A DNA stretch of 64,000 nt, from the NCBI RefSeq assembly GCF_032362555.1, contig NC_083508.1:4245001-4309000 (forward strand), given 5' to 3'. Positions within the stretch are counted from its first letter, which is position 1. Each line of letters opens with the position of its first letter. Below, piece by piece: positions 23,135 to 33,525 of this stretch. Made by a program: the position numbers and the translations under genes. The stretch comes from Amyelois transitella (lineage: Eukaryota; Arthropoda; Insecta; Lepidoptera; Pyralidae). The notes under the pieces were generated by a model. That model ran no database searches, was not told where the DNA came from, and saw only the letters and a list, made by a program, of their open reading frames with translations.

Positions 23135-24597
23135 CATAAGCATCGGCCATGACACTTGGAGCGTTTTGGCGCTCACTCGGAGTACGGCACAAAAAAAGAC
23201 GAAAATATTATTTATAACGGAATTCTGTACTGAAATATTATATTTTTCGCTATTATTACATATATATCTAGCGAATAAAAGTCAATTTCAAAATTTGTCT
23301 ACACGCCTATTAGTGAAAATAAAAAATGAAACAACAACCTTACTCAACAAAATTCGACCAACCAAACAGTAAAACAAGCAAAAGGTAGGAATAAAAGACA
23401 ATACATATAAGAACTTGGGTAGGAATTCGAGGTGGAATGGAATAACAGCAATTTTTGAATTATTTTGATTGATTGTTGTACTGGCTCGCTAACACACGAA
23501 GACTGCACGAAGATGAGACACATAGCTGACCTTGGCTTGGTTGACACTGACAACTGCAGAACACAGTGTTACCAACTATAATGGTTTATCATTATATGCA
23601 ATATCTGGTTCGTGTCCGGGGTTTTGACCCTCAAATATTTTTTTAACATATTCACTTATACAATACTTTTGATTAACATTAGCAACAAAAAATACTAATC
23701 AATGGAATTTGATTACTACTTTATTAATATTAACTTTAACGAAAATAATTCCATAAGGTAGATGGTATACGTAATAGTTGGATTGTGATTTCTATAGACA
23801 TTAATCTAAACGCTTAGCCCGTTTTTATAAAATCTTAGGTTCGTTTGAGGTCGAGGTCGTTTTGATTAAATTTCGCGAAATAGAGGCAGTCATCACTCAC
23901 AAAGTATCACTCACTATCAATGCTGTCATTGGTGTTTATTCTTGTCAATTGGAAAAGAGTGATGCTCCCCGACTGAGCTATCAAGACTTTATATATCGAT
24001 AGGTGAATCAAACTACGGAAAACTATCGACATTGAATAAACTCATGAACCATTGGACCGATTTTGACGAAATTTGCCATATATGCAGAACCTCATACCTC
24101 AGACACAGTTTCACGCAGACAAGTGGGTTTTTTTCCATACTTTCCATTCCACCAACAAGGGACCAGTTGGGCCAGTGGTAAGGGTGTATGTATATCACAT
24201 TGTTGTAGGTTCAATTTCCAAAAAAGAATACATATTTATTTATAAAGATTAGTTTATTTATTTTGTCTATAGCGGGAGCGATGATTCGGCACGACCGCCA
24301 CCAAAGGGATGATCTTCCGCCAGGCTAGGTGTTATGCCTGGGGAACCGCAGCTCCGACGATGTTGTGCCGGAGGTTGTATATATAGCTCCAATCCGTGAA
24401 ATCTTTGAAATCGCGAAGTCTTAGATTCTTCGCTGCTATTGGTTGAGCGCGTCAATTTCTTCGCGATGATTGACAGTTGTTGTGTGATTGGATGTTGTGA
24501 CGAGTGGCGTAGAGATGTCGCCACATGTCTTTAGAAATCAAATATTTTTGTGTCCATTGACTAAAAAAAAAAAAGTATTTTTTGTGTTTTCTGATAA
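23135..24597. other. Intergenic region right of the transposon
   Basis: No gene recognised. Small open frames on both strands here lack domain signals and splice support. A GC-richer block at 24260-24540 (repeat-like, with 'gttatgcctggggaaccgcag') stands out from the AT-rich surroundings and is probably a fragment of another element. Confidence 0.4.
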
Positions 24598-24605
24598 CAT
24601 GCTAG

Positions 24606-25765
24606 TAGGGATGTGACATTGCTGACAAAAAATCGATTTTTATCTAATCGATTTATTTTTAAGTATGAAAAATCGATTAATAAATAATCGATTTTTCTTA
24701 AGAAAATAATCGATTTTATTATATTAATAGATTTTTTCCTAATTTTCAATTAATGTCAAAATAAACGCTATACAGGGTGACTTTAAATTCAACTGCATAA
24801 ATTTAACTGTTAAGTGTACTCATCTAAAGGATATTTAAAAACGTTAAAAGAAAAATATCGGTTCATATTTCATAAACTACGAAAAAAAAAATAATAATTG
24901 CTATCGTGCAATTTGATAGGATTTTAATCTCAATGTAATGGAATTTAGGTTGAATGTCGCAATACGCTATGGCCATGCGGAGTTCAGTAGATAGCGTAAA
25001 CGGTACGGTTAGTAACCATTTTGCACTGTGAATCTTGACTTGATCTTGATACTAGAAAAATAATTTATTTTTCAGACATTTATTTACATGTTTAGTTTAA
25101 TTTTTTTTTGTAGTATTAATAAAGCGTGTGACGTAGTTTTAAAGGGTTTTTTAAATGTGAAAATGATGACGTTTAATTTAAATAAAAATAGGCTCAAACG
25201 GCTCAGAAGCATGGTATAGTCTATGTTTAAAAGGATGCAGTTGTTTTAAATGTCACCCTGTATACATAATATCAATAGATTTATTCATTAAAAAAGATAT
25301 TCATGAAACAGAAACAGTAAGTTCTTATATAATCAACACAAATAAAAGTTTTTACCAATCAAGTTTGAAAAATGAAGTTTCAGCAACGAATAATGAATAA
25401 CATATCAACCGAATGTCGGTAAAATACTGTTCATCAACTAATTCCATCTAGAGAATTTTTTAATTAAATGAATCATCTAAACTGCAAAAGCACAGAAAGA
25501 ATGCACAGATGGCGTAATTGTAATATTATGGAGCTATGATAGTATTCTTTGTCAGTTTGCGTTCCGGGCTCCAAGCCAGAAGACAAAAACGTAATGTCGG
25601 AGTGCATTTATTGCATAATTATAAAAATCGATTTTTAATTGATTATTAATTTAAAAAAAATCACTCATAAAAATCGATTTTTACTTTTAAAAAATCGATT
25701 TTTACTTTTAAAAAATCGATTTTTAATCGATTTTTTCCATAATTCATTTTTTTTTCACATTCCTA
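24606..25765. mobile_element. Non-autonomous hAT-like element with 8-bp target duplication
   Basis: The target duplication catgctag is at 24598-24605 and 25766-25773, a perfect 8-bp match. Terminal inverted repeats are TAGGGATGTGA (left) and TAGGAATGTGA (right, reverse complement), one mismatch in 11. The inner flanks are made of many AATCGATTTTT units on both sides, which face each other. Eight-base duplications and a TAGGG/CAGGG-type end are hallmarks of hAT elements. No transposase frame is inside. A second element is nested at 24769-25264. Confidence 0.85.
24769..25264. mobile_element. Short inverted-repeat element nested in the hAT-like element
   Basis: The left end TATACAGGGTGACTTTAAAT... 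and right end (reverse complement TATACAGGGTGACATTTAAA...) match over about 30 bp with few changes. The TA at each end may be a TA target duplication, as in Tc1/mariner-type elements. No coding frame is present. It interrupts the outer element. Confidence 0.7.
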
Positions 25766-25804
25766 CATGCTAGAATAACAGACATCAAGAAACCGACAGG
25801 ACAG

Positions 25805-26527
25805 TAGAGGTGTAAAAGTAACGAGAAAAAGCAAACCCGTATGTATTCGTTACTTTTAAAATGAGTACTCGTTACTATCGTATCGTTACGTTACTCGTTA
25901 CTTTTGATACCTCAGTATAACCCAACAAAACGAAGATAAATACGATCGACACTCGTATCATACGGGTGTCGAACTGCAAATGAAGTATTGAGTAAATAGT
26001 ATTGACAGAATCTCTAAATTATAATGAAAAAGTAACACTGTCAAACTTATTTAATGACAAAAACATTTCGAGAACAAAAATCTTTTATTTTTATTCTGAA
26101 ATAAGACATATTAAACAAAAACATATTCTAATCATTTGTTCTTAAACTGAATTTAGACATATTAAATAAAACCATATTTTAAACAACAGAATCTTTTGTT
26201 CTTGAACTAAAATTAGACGTACTAAATAAAAACATAACGTTAAACAAATCAAAAACTATTTTTTAAGCTTCATCCCCAATTATAATATCGTTCCCTTAGC
26301 AACAATCATTAACAGTCATTGTTCTTTTGTATTTTGTTATTGTAACGTACGGTTTTGAATAAGCGTGCGCAATGTGCGCATGCGTGAAATGAACCCATTA
26401 TACAATAAATGCGAGTAACGAAATCGTGCGATTAACGAAATACATTCGAGAGTAACGTTTCGTTACTCGGTACCAGAGCGCACACCCGTTACTCAGTACC
26501 GAATACATACAGTTTGTTACAGCTCTA
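25805..26527. mobile_element. Second non-autonomous hAT-like element with 8-bp target duplication
   Basis: The duplication caggacag is at 25797-25804 and 26528-26535 (perfect). Ends are TAGAGGTGTAAAAGTAACG and, in reverse complement, TAGAGCTGTAACAAACTGT; similarity resumes inside with TGTATGTATTCG-type sequence. The interior is rich in 'gttactcgttac' motifs in both orientations. No transposase frame. It begins 31 bp after the target duplication of the previous element. Confidence 0.85.
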
Positions 26528-26917
26528 CAGGACAGTCAACAATAAACAACGATAAATCTCGGTCGTTCGATAGGTTAGGTAAGTACCAATATGACAATTG
26601 GTAGCCTGTCGATACATATTACGAGTTTTCTCCTTAAACTATCGCTAACAGCCAACACTCAAAATGTAATGTGAAAAGGGTAATATAGTTTTCTGTACCT
26701 AATTATTTGTTCGTTTGCTTCTGCTTTTCCTATTATAGGTAGGTATACCAATATTTTTCCACCAAGGCAAGTTACTGTTTATGTTAATAAAATAACAAAG
26801 GCCAAAAAGAAACTACAACACATTTTTTAAATTAATGATTTCCTCTATTTGTATTCAGCCTATCACCTAACACCACAAGTATTTTGATTGAATTGGATTT
26901 CTGTGACAGAAATTGTA

Positions 26918-28456
26918 ATGTGGAACGTCTGCTGCTGTTGTTTGATCGCCAATAGAAGTTCACCCCCTTCACTCAATATCTTTAGCGAATGCCTATCTGT
27001 AGGACAGTCGAAGATCTATGAGGCTATGATTAATGAAACTCTCAATATTCAATTTTCGTTCAATGATACTGTTAAAAGTAATGTATTGATTTGTGACAGC
27101 TGCATTTTGAAGACAAAGCAAGCATGTGCTTTTAAAAAGACTGTGTTACAAAGTCAGCAGATGCTTACAAAATTTCTGGAGAGTTTACAATGTAATAGTA
27201 ATAATAAACTTAACGACATATTAGAAGAAATGATCAAAACAGAGTCCAATGATAACAGGTCTGATATAAGTTATGATAATGACAAAACATCTCTTGAGGA
27301 TGAAATATTTATTGTTAGAAATCAAGAACCTAAAATGTTAATAAAATGTTGCTCTACAGACTTATCAGTTACAAAACAGAATCAAGAAATTTCATTGCAA
27401 GCTGTATCATATGTAAAACAAGTATCTATGTCTAAAGATGAAGCCAAAAATTCAAACAATGGTGGAGGAAATGATTGTAATAAAGTTATAGCACATCGTG
27501 GTAATGGACCAATATTGAGAGAAAACTCTTTGAAAGTGCTGAAAAATTCTACAGTATTTGCCTTCCAATGGTATAAAAGCAAATACACTTGTTTCTGTTG
27601 TCAAAAATCTTTTTCAAATATGGATAAGCTTAGAATTCATGCAACAAAACACACCTTGAAAGATATAGAAAAAAAAATAATACTTCAAAAAAATATGTTA
27701 GTCAAAGTAGAAGTGTCTGTCTTGAATTGCAAATTATGTTGTAAACCTTTAGAGGATTTAGAAAAGTTAAGGGAACACCTGCAAGTCGATCATAATTTTG
27801 ACTTTCAACTTAAAGAAGATTTATTGGTCCCTTTCAAGATTCAAGGAGACACATTAGAGTGCCAGATATGTTCTGAAAAGTTTACCATGTTTAGATTATT
27901 GAACATTCACATGAACAAGCATTTCCAGAAACAAGTGTGTCATGTGTGCGGTGCTACTTTCTCAAACCTAAAATTCCTCAATTTACACAAGTCTAGGTTA
28001 CATAGACGTTTAAACTGCAAAGAATGTAATGTAGAATTTTTATCGAAAATTGAAAAAAGAAACCATGATTTCACAGTGCATAAGATAAAATCTGCCAAAA
28101 AATTTAGATTTCCATGTCCTCATTGTGATGAAAGATACTATCAGGAAAGGTTCAGAGTTTTACATTTGGTAGAAAAGCATGGTATGCACCGTCCAGAGCA
28201 TAAATGCTCCATGTGTGCAAAAGTATTTATAACAAAGAGCCTTTGCAACAGTCATTATAAGGTTGTACACAAGAAAGAGAGAAAACATTCATGTGATATT
28301 TGTAATCATCAGTTTTACACAAAGTCAGGTGTTGCAAGACATCGGGTCACACACACTGGTGAGAAAAAATTTTCATGTGCCATTTGTAGTGGCCGATTTG
28401 CAACAAAGGACTCTTTGAGAAGGCACATGAAAAGAACACATGCTGCTACTTTTTGA
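26918..28456 (+). CDS. ZAD + nine-finger C2H2 zinc-finger protein (single exon, 512 aa)
   Basis: ATG at 26918 is the first start after an in-frame TGA at 26885-26887. The N-terminus is ZAD-like: C5 and C8 (CCCCL), then C59 and C62 (ICDSCILKTKQACAFK), the insect zinc-finger-associated dimerisation domain. An acidic, low-complexity linker fills about 90-215. From C225 to the end there are nine C2H2 fingers, including YTCFCCQKSFSNMDKLRIH, QVCHVCGATF, HSCDICNHQF and FSCAICSGRF. The last two are joined by a canonical THTGEKKF linker, typical of sequence-specific DNA binding. The product is likely a nuclear transcription or chromatin factor; target unknown. The gene belongs to a fast-evolving insect family, so no ortholog name is offered. 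AATAAA is at 28485-28490. Upstream non-coding exons are possible. Confidence 0.88.
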   Translation: MWNVCCCCLIANRSSPPSLNIFSECLSVGQSKIYEAMINETLNIQFSFNDTVKSNVLICDSCILKTKQACAFKKTVLQSQQMLTKFLESLQCNSNNKLNDILEEMIKTESNDNRSDISYDNDKTSLEDEIFIVRNQEPKMLIKCCSTDLSVTKQNQEISLQAVSYVKQVSMSKDEAKNSNNGGGNDCNKVIAHRGNGPILRENSLKVLKNSTVFAFQWYKSKYTCFCCQKSFSNMDKLRIHATKHTLKDIEKKIILQKNMLVKVEVSVLNCKLCCKPLEDLEKLREHLQVDHNFDFQLKEDLLVPFKIQGDTLECQICSEKFTMFRLLNIHMNKHFQKQVCHVCGATFSNLKFLNLHKSRLHRRLNCKECNVEFLSKIEKRNHDFTVHKIKSAKKFRFPCPHCDERYYQERFRVLHLVEKHGMHRPEHKCSMCAKVFITKSLCNSHYKVVHKKERKHSCDICNHQFYTKSGVARHRVTHTGEKKFSCAICSGRFATKDSLRRHMKRTHAATF

Positions 28457-29030
28457 ATCTATCTGAACAAGAAGAGAATATAAAAATAAAAGAATTTTAA
28501 GTATTTTTATAAATTAAGGTAAGTACAAGTACTATCCTAGTAACTAACTATTAAATCCATCCATAAAGAGTAGATTAGGCCAATTAAGTCAGGTCTTTCC
28601 ATAATTGCACATTTTTAAGAATTACTATTTCTCACTATACACAATTTAACTAATGGTAAACAAACTAGTTTAATTTTTTTTGAAGTTATATTGTATACAT
28701 ATAAATTTATGTATGTAGGTACTTAGGTACCTACCATATCTAATGTACCTATTTTGAAATAAATATTCCCGACTTAACAATATGTTTTATTGTGTTGTGA
28801 AATAAGGATTAAATCCTTTATATATATATATATAAATAATGTTTAAAGTATATAGGTATGTTGCTACTGGTGTTCTCGGAAACTGCTCTAAAGATTCATC
28901 ATATCATTACCTAAGAGGCGTGATTTTATGTATCTAAATACTTTGTGATTGTGACCCGAAATAATTTTCTAATCTGATTAGATTATCCCTAGACTTATCA
29001 TTGATAAGCCTATTTATCGGTATAATAACA

Positions 29031-29285
29031 TACATATGTACATATGGTCACGTCTATATCCCTTGCGGGGTAGACAGGGCCAACAGTCTTGAAAAGACTG
29101 AATGACCACATTCAGCTATTTGGTTTAATGATAGAATTGAGATCCAAATAGTGACAGGTTGCTAGCCCATCACCTAAAAAGAATCCAAAGTTTGTAAGCT
29201 TATCCCTTAGTCGCCTTTACGACATCCATGGGAAAGTGATGGAGTGGTCCTGTTGTTTTTGTATTGGTGCTGGGAACCACACGGC
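29031..29285 (+). repeat. Dispersed repeat family A, copy 2
   Basis: Near full-length: 'catatggtcacgtctatatc', 'ttgcggggtagacagggcca', 'gtgacaggttgctagcccat', 'cgacatccatgggaaagtga', 'gggaaccacacggca'. It faces copy 3. Confidence 0.8.
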
Positions 29286-29544
29286 ATAAATTCGGTATAA
29301 TGAGTCTAAAGATAATCAGCGGTGCTATATGAACGTGGACAAAACATATGTTCACCAAAAAAATAATAATGGAGAGTACCAAGCCAAAAGAAGCACACCT
29401 ACCCATGATGTTCGTAGGTACCCAATTGTCCCTTGTAATTAAAGATACAACAGAAATATGAAACAGACATTGACGGAGTTATTGCACAGGACTTTCAGTT
29501 CGAACTATCTAACCAAAAAATCAAAAGCAAGACCAATACAAAAA

Positions 29545-29742
29545 AGAATGGTGCCACCCCATTTCTTTCCCGTGGATGTTGTTAACTTGGGATTCTTTTT
29601 TTAAGGCGATGGGCTAGCAACCTGTCACTATTTGAATGTCAATGCTATCACTATACCAAACCTGAAAGTGGCCTATCAGTCTTTTCAAGACTGTTGACTC
29701 TGTCTACATCGCAAGGGATATAGACGTGACTTTATGTATGTA
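29545..29742 (-). repeat. Dispersed repeat family A, copy 3 (internally shortened)
   Basis: Reverse-orientation copy from 'atggtgccaccccatttctt' to 'gggatatagacgtgacttta'. It lacks the 'cctatcccttagtcgcctt' block, so the middle is deleted. With copy 2 it makes a large inverted pair separated by about 260 bp. Confidence 0.75.
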
Positions 29743-30208
29743 TGATAAACTATCCCTGTTTCACTTCTTATTATGACGTGAAACGGAACCGAAAAATCTA
29801 TTACTCTGAATGTTTTATAAAGTAGTGGCCTTGCTTCACTTCGCGCATTTATACAGTGTAGTCTGTTCCGTCGCTTCTTCTACACATGCGCTTTGGAAGC
29901 GGTAGTAGTTATAATTAGATTTAAGTGATGTGACGTCAATAAGTAATGAAAATAAATCTATTCTATTCTAAAACTACTTATAAAAAGAAAGAAAAAGATG
30001 ACTACAAACTAAAATTTAATTTACAATTCCTAGAGTTTCATTCTGTTGTTACTTCTTAGTGTCACTGTCACTTGGACATGCAGACATCTAAGCAAGTGCT
30101 ACCAACTGTCCTTCTGCGCTAGACTAAGCGCTTTTTAGTAGAGTAGGTAGTAAAGTCGGTAAAAATCCTGTTTCTTTGTTAACGCAGACGAAGTCGCGGG
30201 CAACAGCT

Positions 30209-30279
30209 GATTCTGATAGAGGTAGCTAAGAATTTTGTTTTATAAAAATACAAAATTCTTAGCTACCTCTATCAGAATC
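30209..30279. repeat. Perfect 30-bp hairpin
   Basis: The left arm 30209-30238 and right arm 30250-30279 are exact reverse complements over 30 bp, with an 11-nt loop. It directly follows a repeat tail 'cagacgaagtcgcgggcaacagct', so it may be a terminal hairpin or a new foldback insertion. Confidence 0.9.
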
Positions 30280-30736
30280 TTGCTAATATACCGCTTCAAG
30301 TTTAATACTTAAGTTCAATTTCAATGAACTTGAAAAAGCTCTTATAGTTTTGTTTGTCATAGACAGTTGCAACACTCATTTCCGTATGTATCAGTCAGTA
30401 GGTATTTGTATGGAATGGGGCAATAAAAAAAGATGTACAATACAAAGCAAGAAAAATGGTTTTAGTACAATATCTACGTGATTTATCCTAAATATTGTGA
30501 AATATATTTTAATTTATACTTAAAATATCTTTCTACTACTCACCAAAATCGAAAACCAATGCCATAATGCCACATCCTCAAATAAAGACGCGATTGATAA
30601 AGTGATTTTTCTGTGCTGTGATTGTGTTTTGAATAATTTCTTAAATTGTGCAGTATATCAACTTCACAAGAGTTTATATGTTAAGTAATTTCGGCAAGGC
30701 TAAGCAGATATTTTAACTCACTTTGGGACTAACATC

Positions 30737-33017
30737 ATGCTTCCAGACTTAACTGCCCAGGATGGAGTTCTAAGAAAACTAATTCTTTATTACTTTCAAG
30801 GAGTCCTTAATTTTGTTTTGAAGGTATAGATTTAAGATTCAATAGGAGAAAAGAACCCAACTGCTTATTCATTTGAACAAATTAGCCAATTAACCAGTTT
30901 ATCAGTCTATTATCCTTTATTTAAAATAATATTTTCCAGTTGTAAGAATAGCTATCAACATAATTGGAAAGAATCACAAGCAGATGAGTCTGGACAGGAC
31001 TTAAATATTTACATGTTATTATTTTTCTGAAAAATTGTTAGTATTTTATTGTTTTTTATTTTTTAAATAATTTGGTATGCATTTCAGGTAGAAGAAATTG
31101 CAGAACTGACCTGGAATCTGCAGCAATGTTTTATAGAAGCAACAGTGCTCAATCCATTATTACTGAAATATCCAATAAATAAGAATTTTTCAAGATTATA
31201 TTTGAAGAAATTGATAGACTATTTAGAACCACATCAAGAAGTCCATGATGAACTTTATGCAGAGCTATGTAATTTGATGGATAATAATTCTAAAGAAGAT
31301 CTTTATTACTATCGGCATTATGTTGTAAATAATGACATAAGCAATGTTATAAGTATAAGAGAGACTAATAAAATGGTTGTGAATGGGACCACGGGGATGC
31401 GCACTTGGGAGGTATAAATAACTATTATCAATATGAAATCTACATGTTTGCTAGGGAAGCTGTGTTGATTTGTATATTTAAATGGTGATTGTATATTTTT
31501 CCACAGCCATTGCTTATTCTGTGACAGCCATTGAGATAACATGAATAAAAAATTGAGGTAAAGAGATTGCTCATGTTGTAGATAGGTCTCTTCTTAAAAA
31601 ATAATATTGTCATTATATATACTTTTTCTTGATATTTTAGGCTGGTGTGATGATAGCTGACTGGGCTATTTGCAATAAGGAGCTATTCAAAAAGAAGAAA
31701 GTGCTTGAACTAGGTTCAGGTGTTGGGTTAACTGGAATCGCAATAACAAAATTTTGTTGCATTGAAGAGTACATCTTCACAGATTGTCACAGTGAAGTGT
31801 TAAATACACTTGCTTACAATGTCAGTATAAATTTTCCTAACACAAAGTCAAAAGAAAAAGATGGAATGACCATGTTTAATTTAAGAAATAAAATTTGTAA
31901 AATAGGTAAGCCAAACGTAATTACATACATCTACCTATTTTTCTGCAAATAATTGATATTGATGCTACTTTTCACTTATTACGAAACAAGATATTGTGGC
32001 AGGAATAGAAAAGGAAATGCTAATATGATTAGGTCTTGTCGGGAGGATGAATGAAAGCAGGTTGACTAAGCAAATAAACAAAGGTAGTGTTACTAGGATG
32101 TTAGTTTTGAGAAGGCCTAGACAAACATACCTGGAGTCATTCTAGCAAAAGATCAGGTCAAGAGTTCCTGAAATTAATAAGCTTGCATGAAGAGAGTTAT
32201 GAATGTGGATGAAGCAAAAGATGTATGCAGGGATTGTGGCAAGAGGAAAGATGTGGTCTCTGCCTACTCCTCCAGGAAAGCAATGATTTTTATACATGAA
32301 TCATACGTATGTATGATGTTACAATGTATATATTTTATTGGTTTATGATAATATTAATTGTTCTCAAATACATTTTACATTTGCTGACCCAGTAATGCAC
32401 TGCTGTACTCAGTACATACATACATAAAATCACGCCTCTTTCCCGGAGGGGTAGGCAGAGACTACCTCTTTCCACTTGCCACGATCTCTGCATATTTCCT
32501 ATTTGTACTCAGTAACTATAACTAATTTTGTAATAAGTTGCAAATTAAATACTATGATACTGCTAAATCATATTAAAATTTTAATTGTAGGTGTAATGCC
32601 GCTGGATTGGAATGATGAAGATTTACCAGGGTTAGCACCGGATATAATAATTGGTGCTGATGTAGTTTATGATCCTTGTATCATAAAACCATTGTGTAAT
32701 GTGATACAAACATTTTTGAACAGAAATAATAATTTGGAAGTTTATTTTGCAACTATTATCAGAATTGAAGAAACATTTAAACAGTTTTTATTATCTTTAG
32801 GTAAGACTCCATAAAATGAATTATATTTTAAAATGTAAAGCTTAATTTATATATTAGTCAGGTTGGAGTGAACAGACACATGCTTCAGAAAAGGTTATAA
32901 AGCAATTCTTTTGTTTCAGATGAAAGAGGGTTAAAATATGACATATTACAACAGGAACACAACGTGCACTTTGCATGGGATGCAAATATTGAAAGATGTT
33001 TATTAAAAGTTTATTAA
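30737..33017 (+). CDS. EEF2KMT: EEF2KMT, eEF2 lysine methyltransferase of the FAM86 family (5 exons, 327 aa)
   Basis: Exons 30737-30823, 31088-31411, 31641-31905, 32591-32800 and 32920-33017 close in frame (984 nt, TAA). The N-terminal helical region (FAM86-type) includes FSRLYLKKLIDYLEPHQEVHD. Then GTTGMRTWEAGVMIADWA leads into the SAM-binding motif VLELGSGVGLTG, followed by EEYIFTDCH and DIIIGADVVYDP, the class I methyltransferase post-motifs of METTL21/FAM86 enzymes. The family trimethylates a lysine of elongation factor 2 in the cytosol. Length matches the human protein (about 330 aa). The 685-nt intron before exon 4 carries LINE and repeat fragments (31990-32500). ATP23 starts 509 bp downstream on the same strand. 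Confidence 0.9.
31990..32500 (+). repeat. Decayed LINE 3'-end fragments in an EEF2KMT intron
   Basis: 'gagagttatgaatgtggatgaagcaaaagatgtatgcagg' parallels the coding end VDEAKEVCRDRGKW of the LINE at 61544-61774, with stops and indels. At 32410-32500 a further piece reads 'ggaggggtaggcagagacta' and 'tccacttgccacgatctctgc', the same 3' end in the opposite orientation. Confidence 0.6.
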
Positions 33018-33525
33018 TTTTTTGTGTTAATAAGACTTGTTATTTTAAATATAATTTAAAAAATACCTAATATGTAAATCATTTTTAAGAAATTAGATTA
33101 CAAAATCTAAGTATGTATTCCCTTAGTCATCTTAACGACATCCATCCATGAAACAGAGATGTAGTGGTCATAAAGAGGTTCAGTAAGCCCTTCATACAAC
33201 GAACTCTGGAGCTATACACACTGGGATATTTATTTGGTTAAAGCTATGGTAGCACCACCACTAATCCAGAGTTTGCCCAAGGTTTCCGTTTTTGTGTCAT
33301 TGACAGCTTGGTCCTGTCAATGTCATAAATAAATGTTAACAGCTGATCTGGATTAGAACTACACAAAGGTTAATGGTTTTCCATGGTTTCTTTTAATTGT
33401 TTAGAATTCAAACATTTAATAAAAAGTAAGCATAAAATAAAAAAAAACAACTATTTTCGTCACACCTAATATTTGCGTACCCCGTTGTATCTAATGATTT
33501 CATAACCTTATCTCTATGGTATAAA
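33018..33525. promoter_or_regulatory. Spacer between EEF2KMT and ATP23
   Basis: Holds the EEF2KMT 3' UTR and the presumed ATP23 promoter. A fragment related to family A ('ccttagtcatcttaacgacatcc') is at about 33120-33180. No coding sequence was seen. Confidence 0.35.

Larger units (their letters stand above)
28457..30736. other. Repeat-rich intergenic region before EEF2KMT
   Basis: No gene recognised. It holds the inverted pair of family A copies (29031-29285 and 29545-29742), a 30-bp perfect hairpin (30209-30279) next to a SINE-like tail, and AT-rich spacer. The last 150 bp probably include the EEF2KMT promoter. Confidence 0.5.

Noticed and set aside
24267-24524. 85-codon minus-strand frame
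   Set aside because: GC-rich repeat-like block, no domain, no conserved motif visible.
26888-26917. Extended N-terminus of the zinc-finger protein from 26888
   Set aside because: The first codon there is TTG, directly after a TGA. The first ATG is at 26918 and starts just before the ZAD cysteines.
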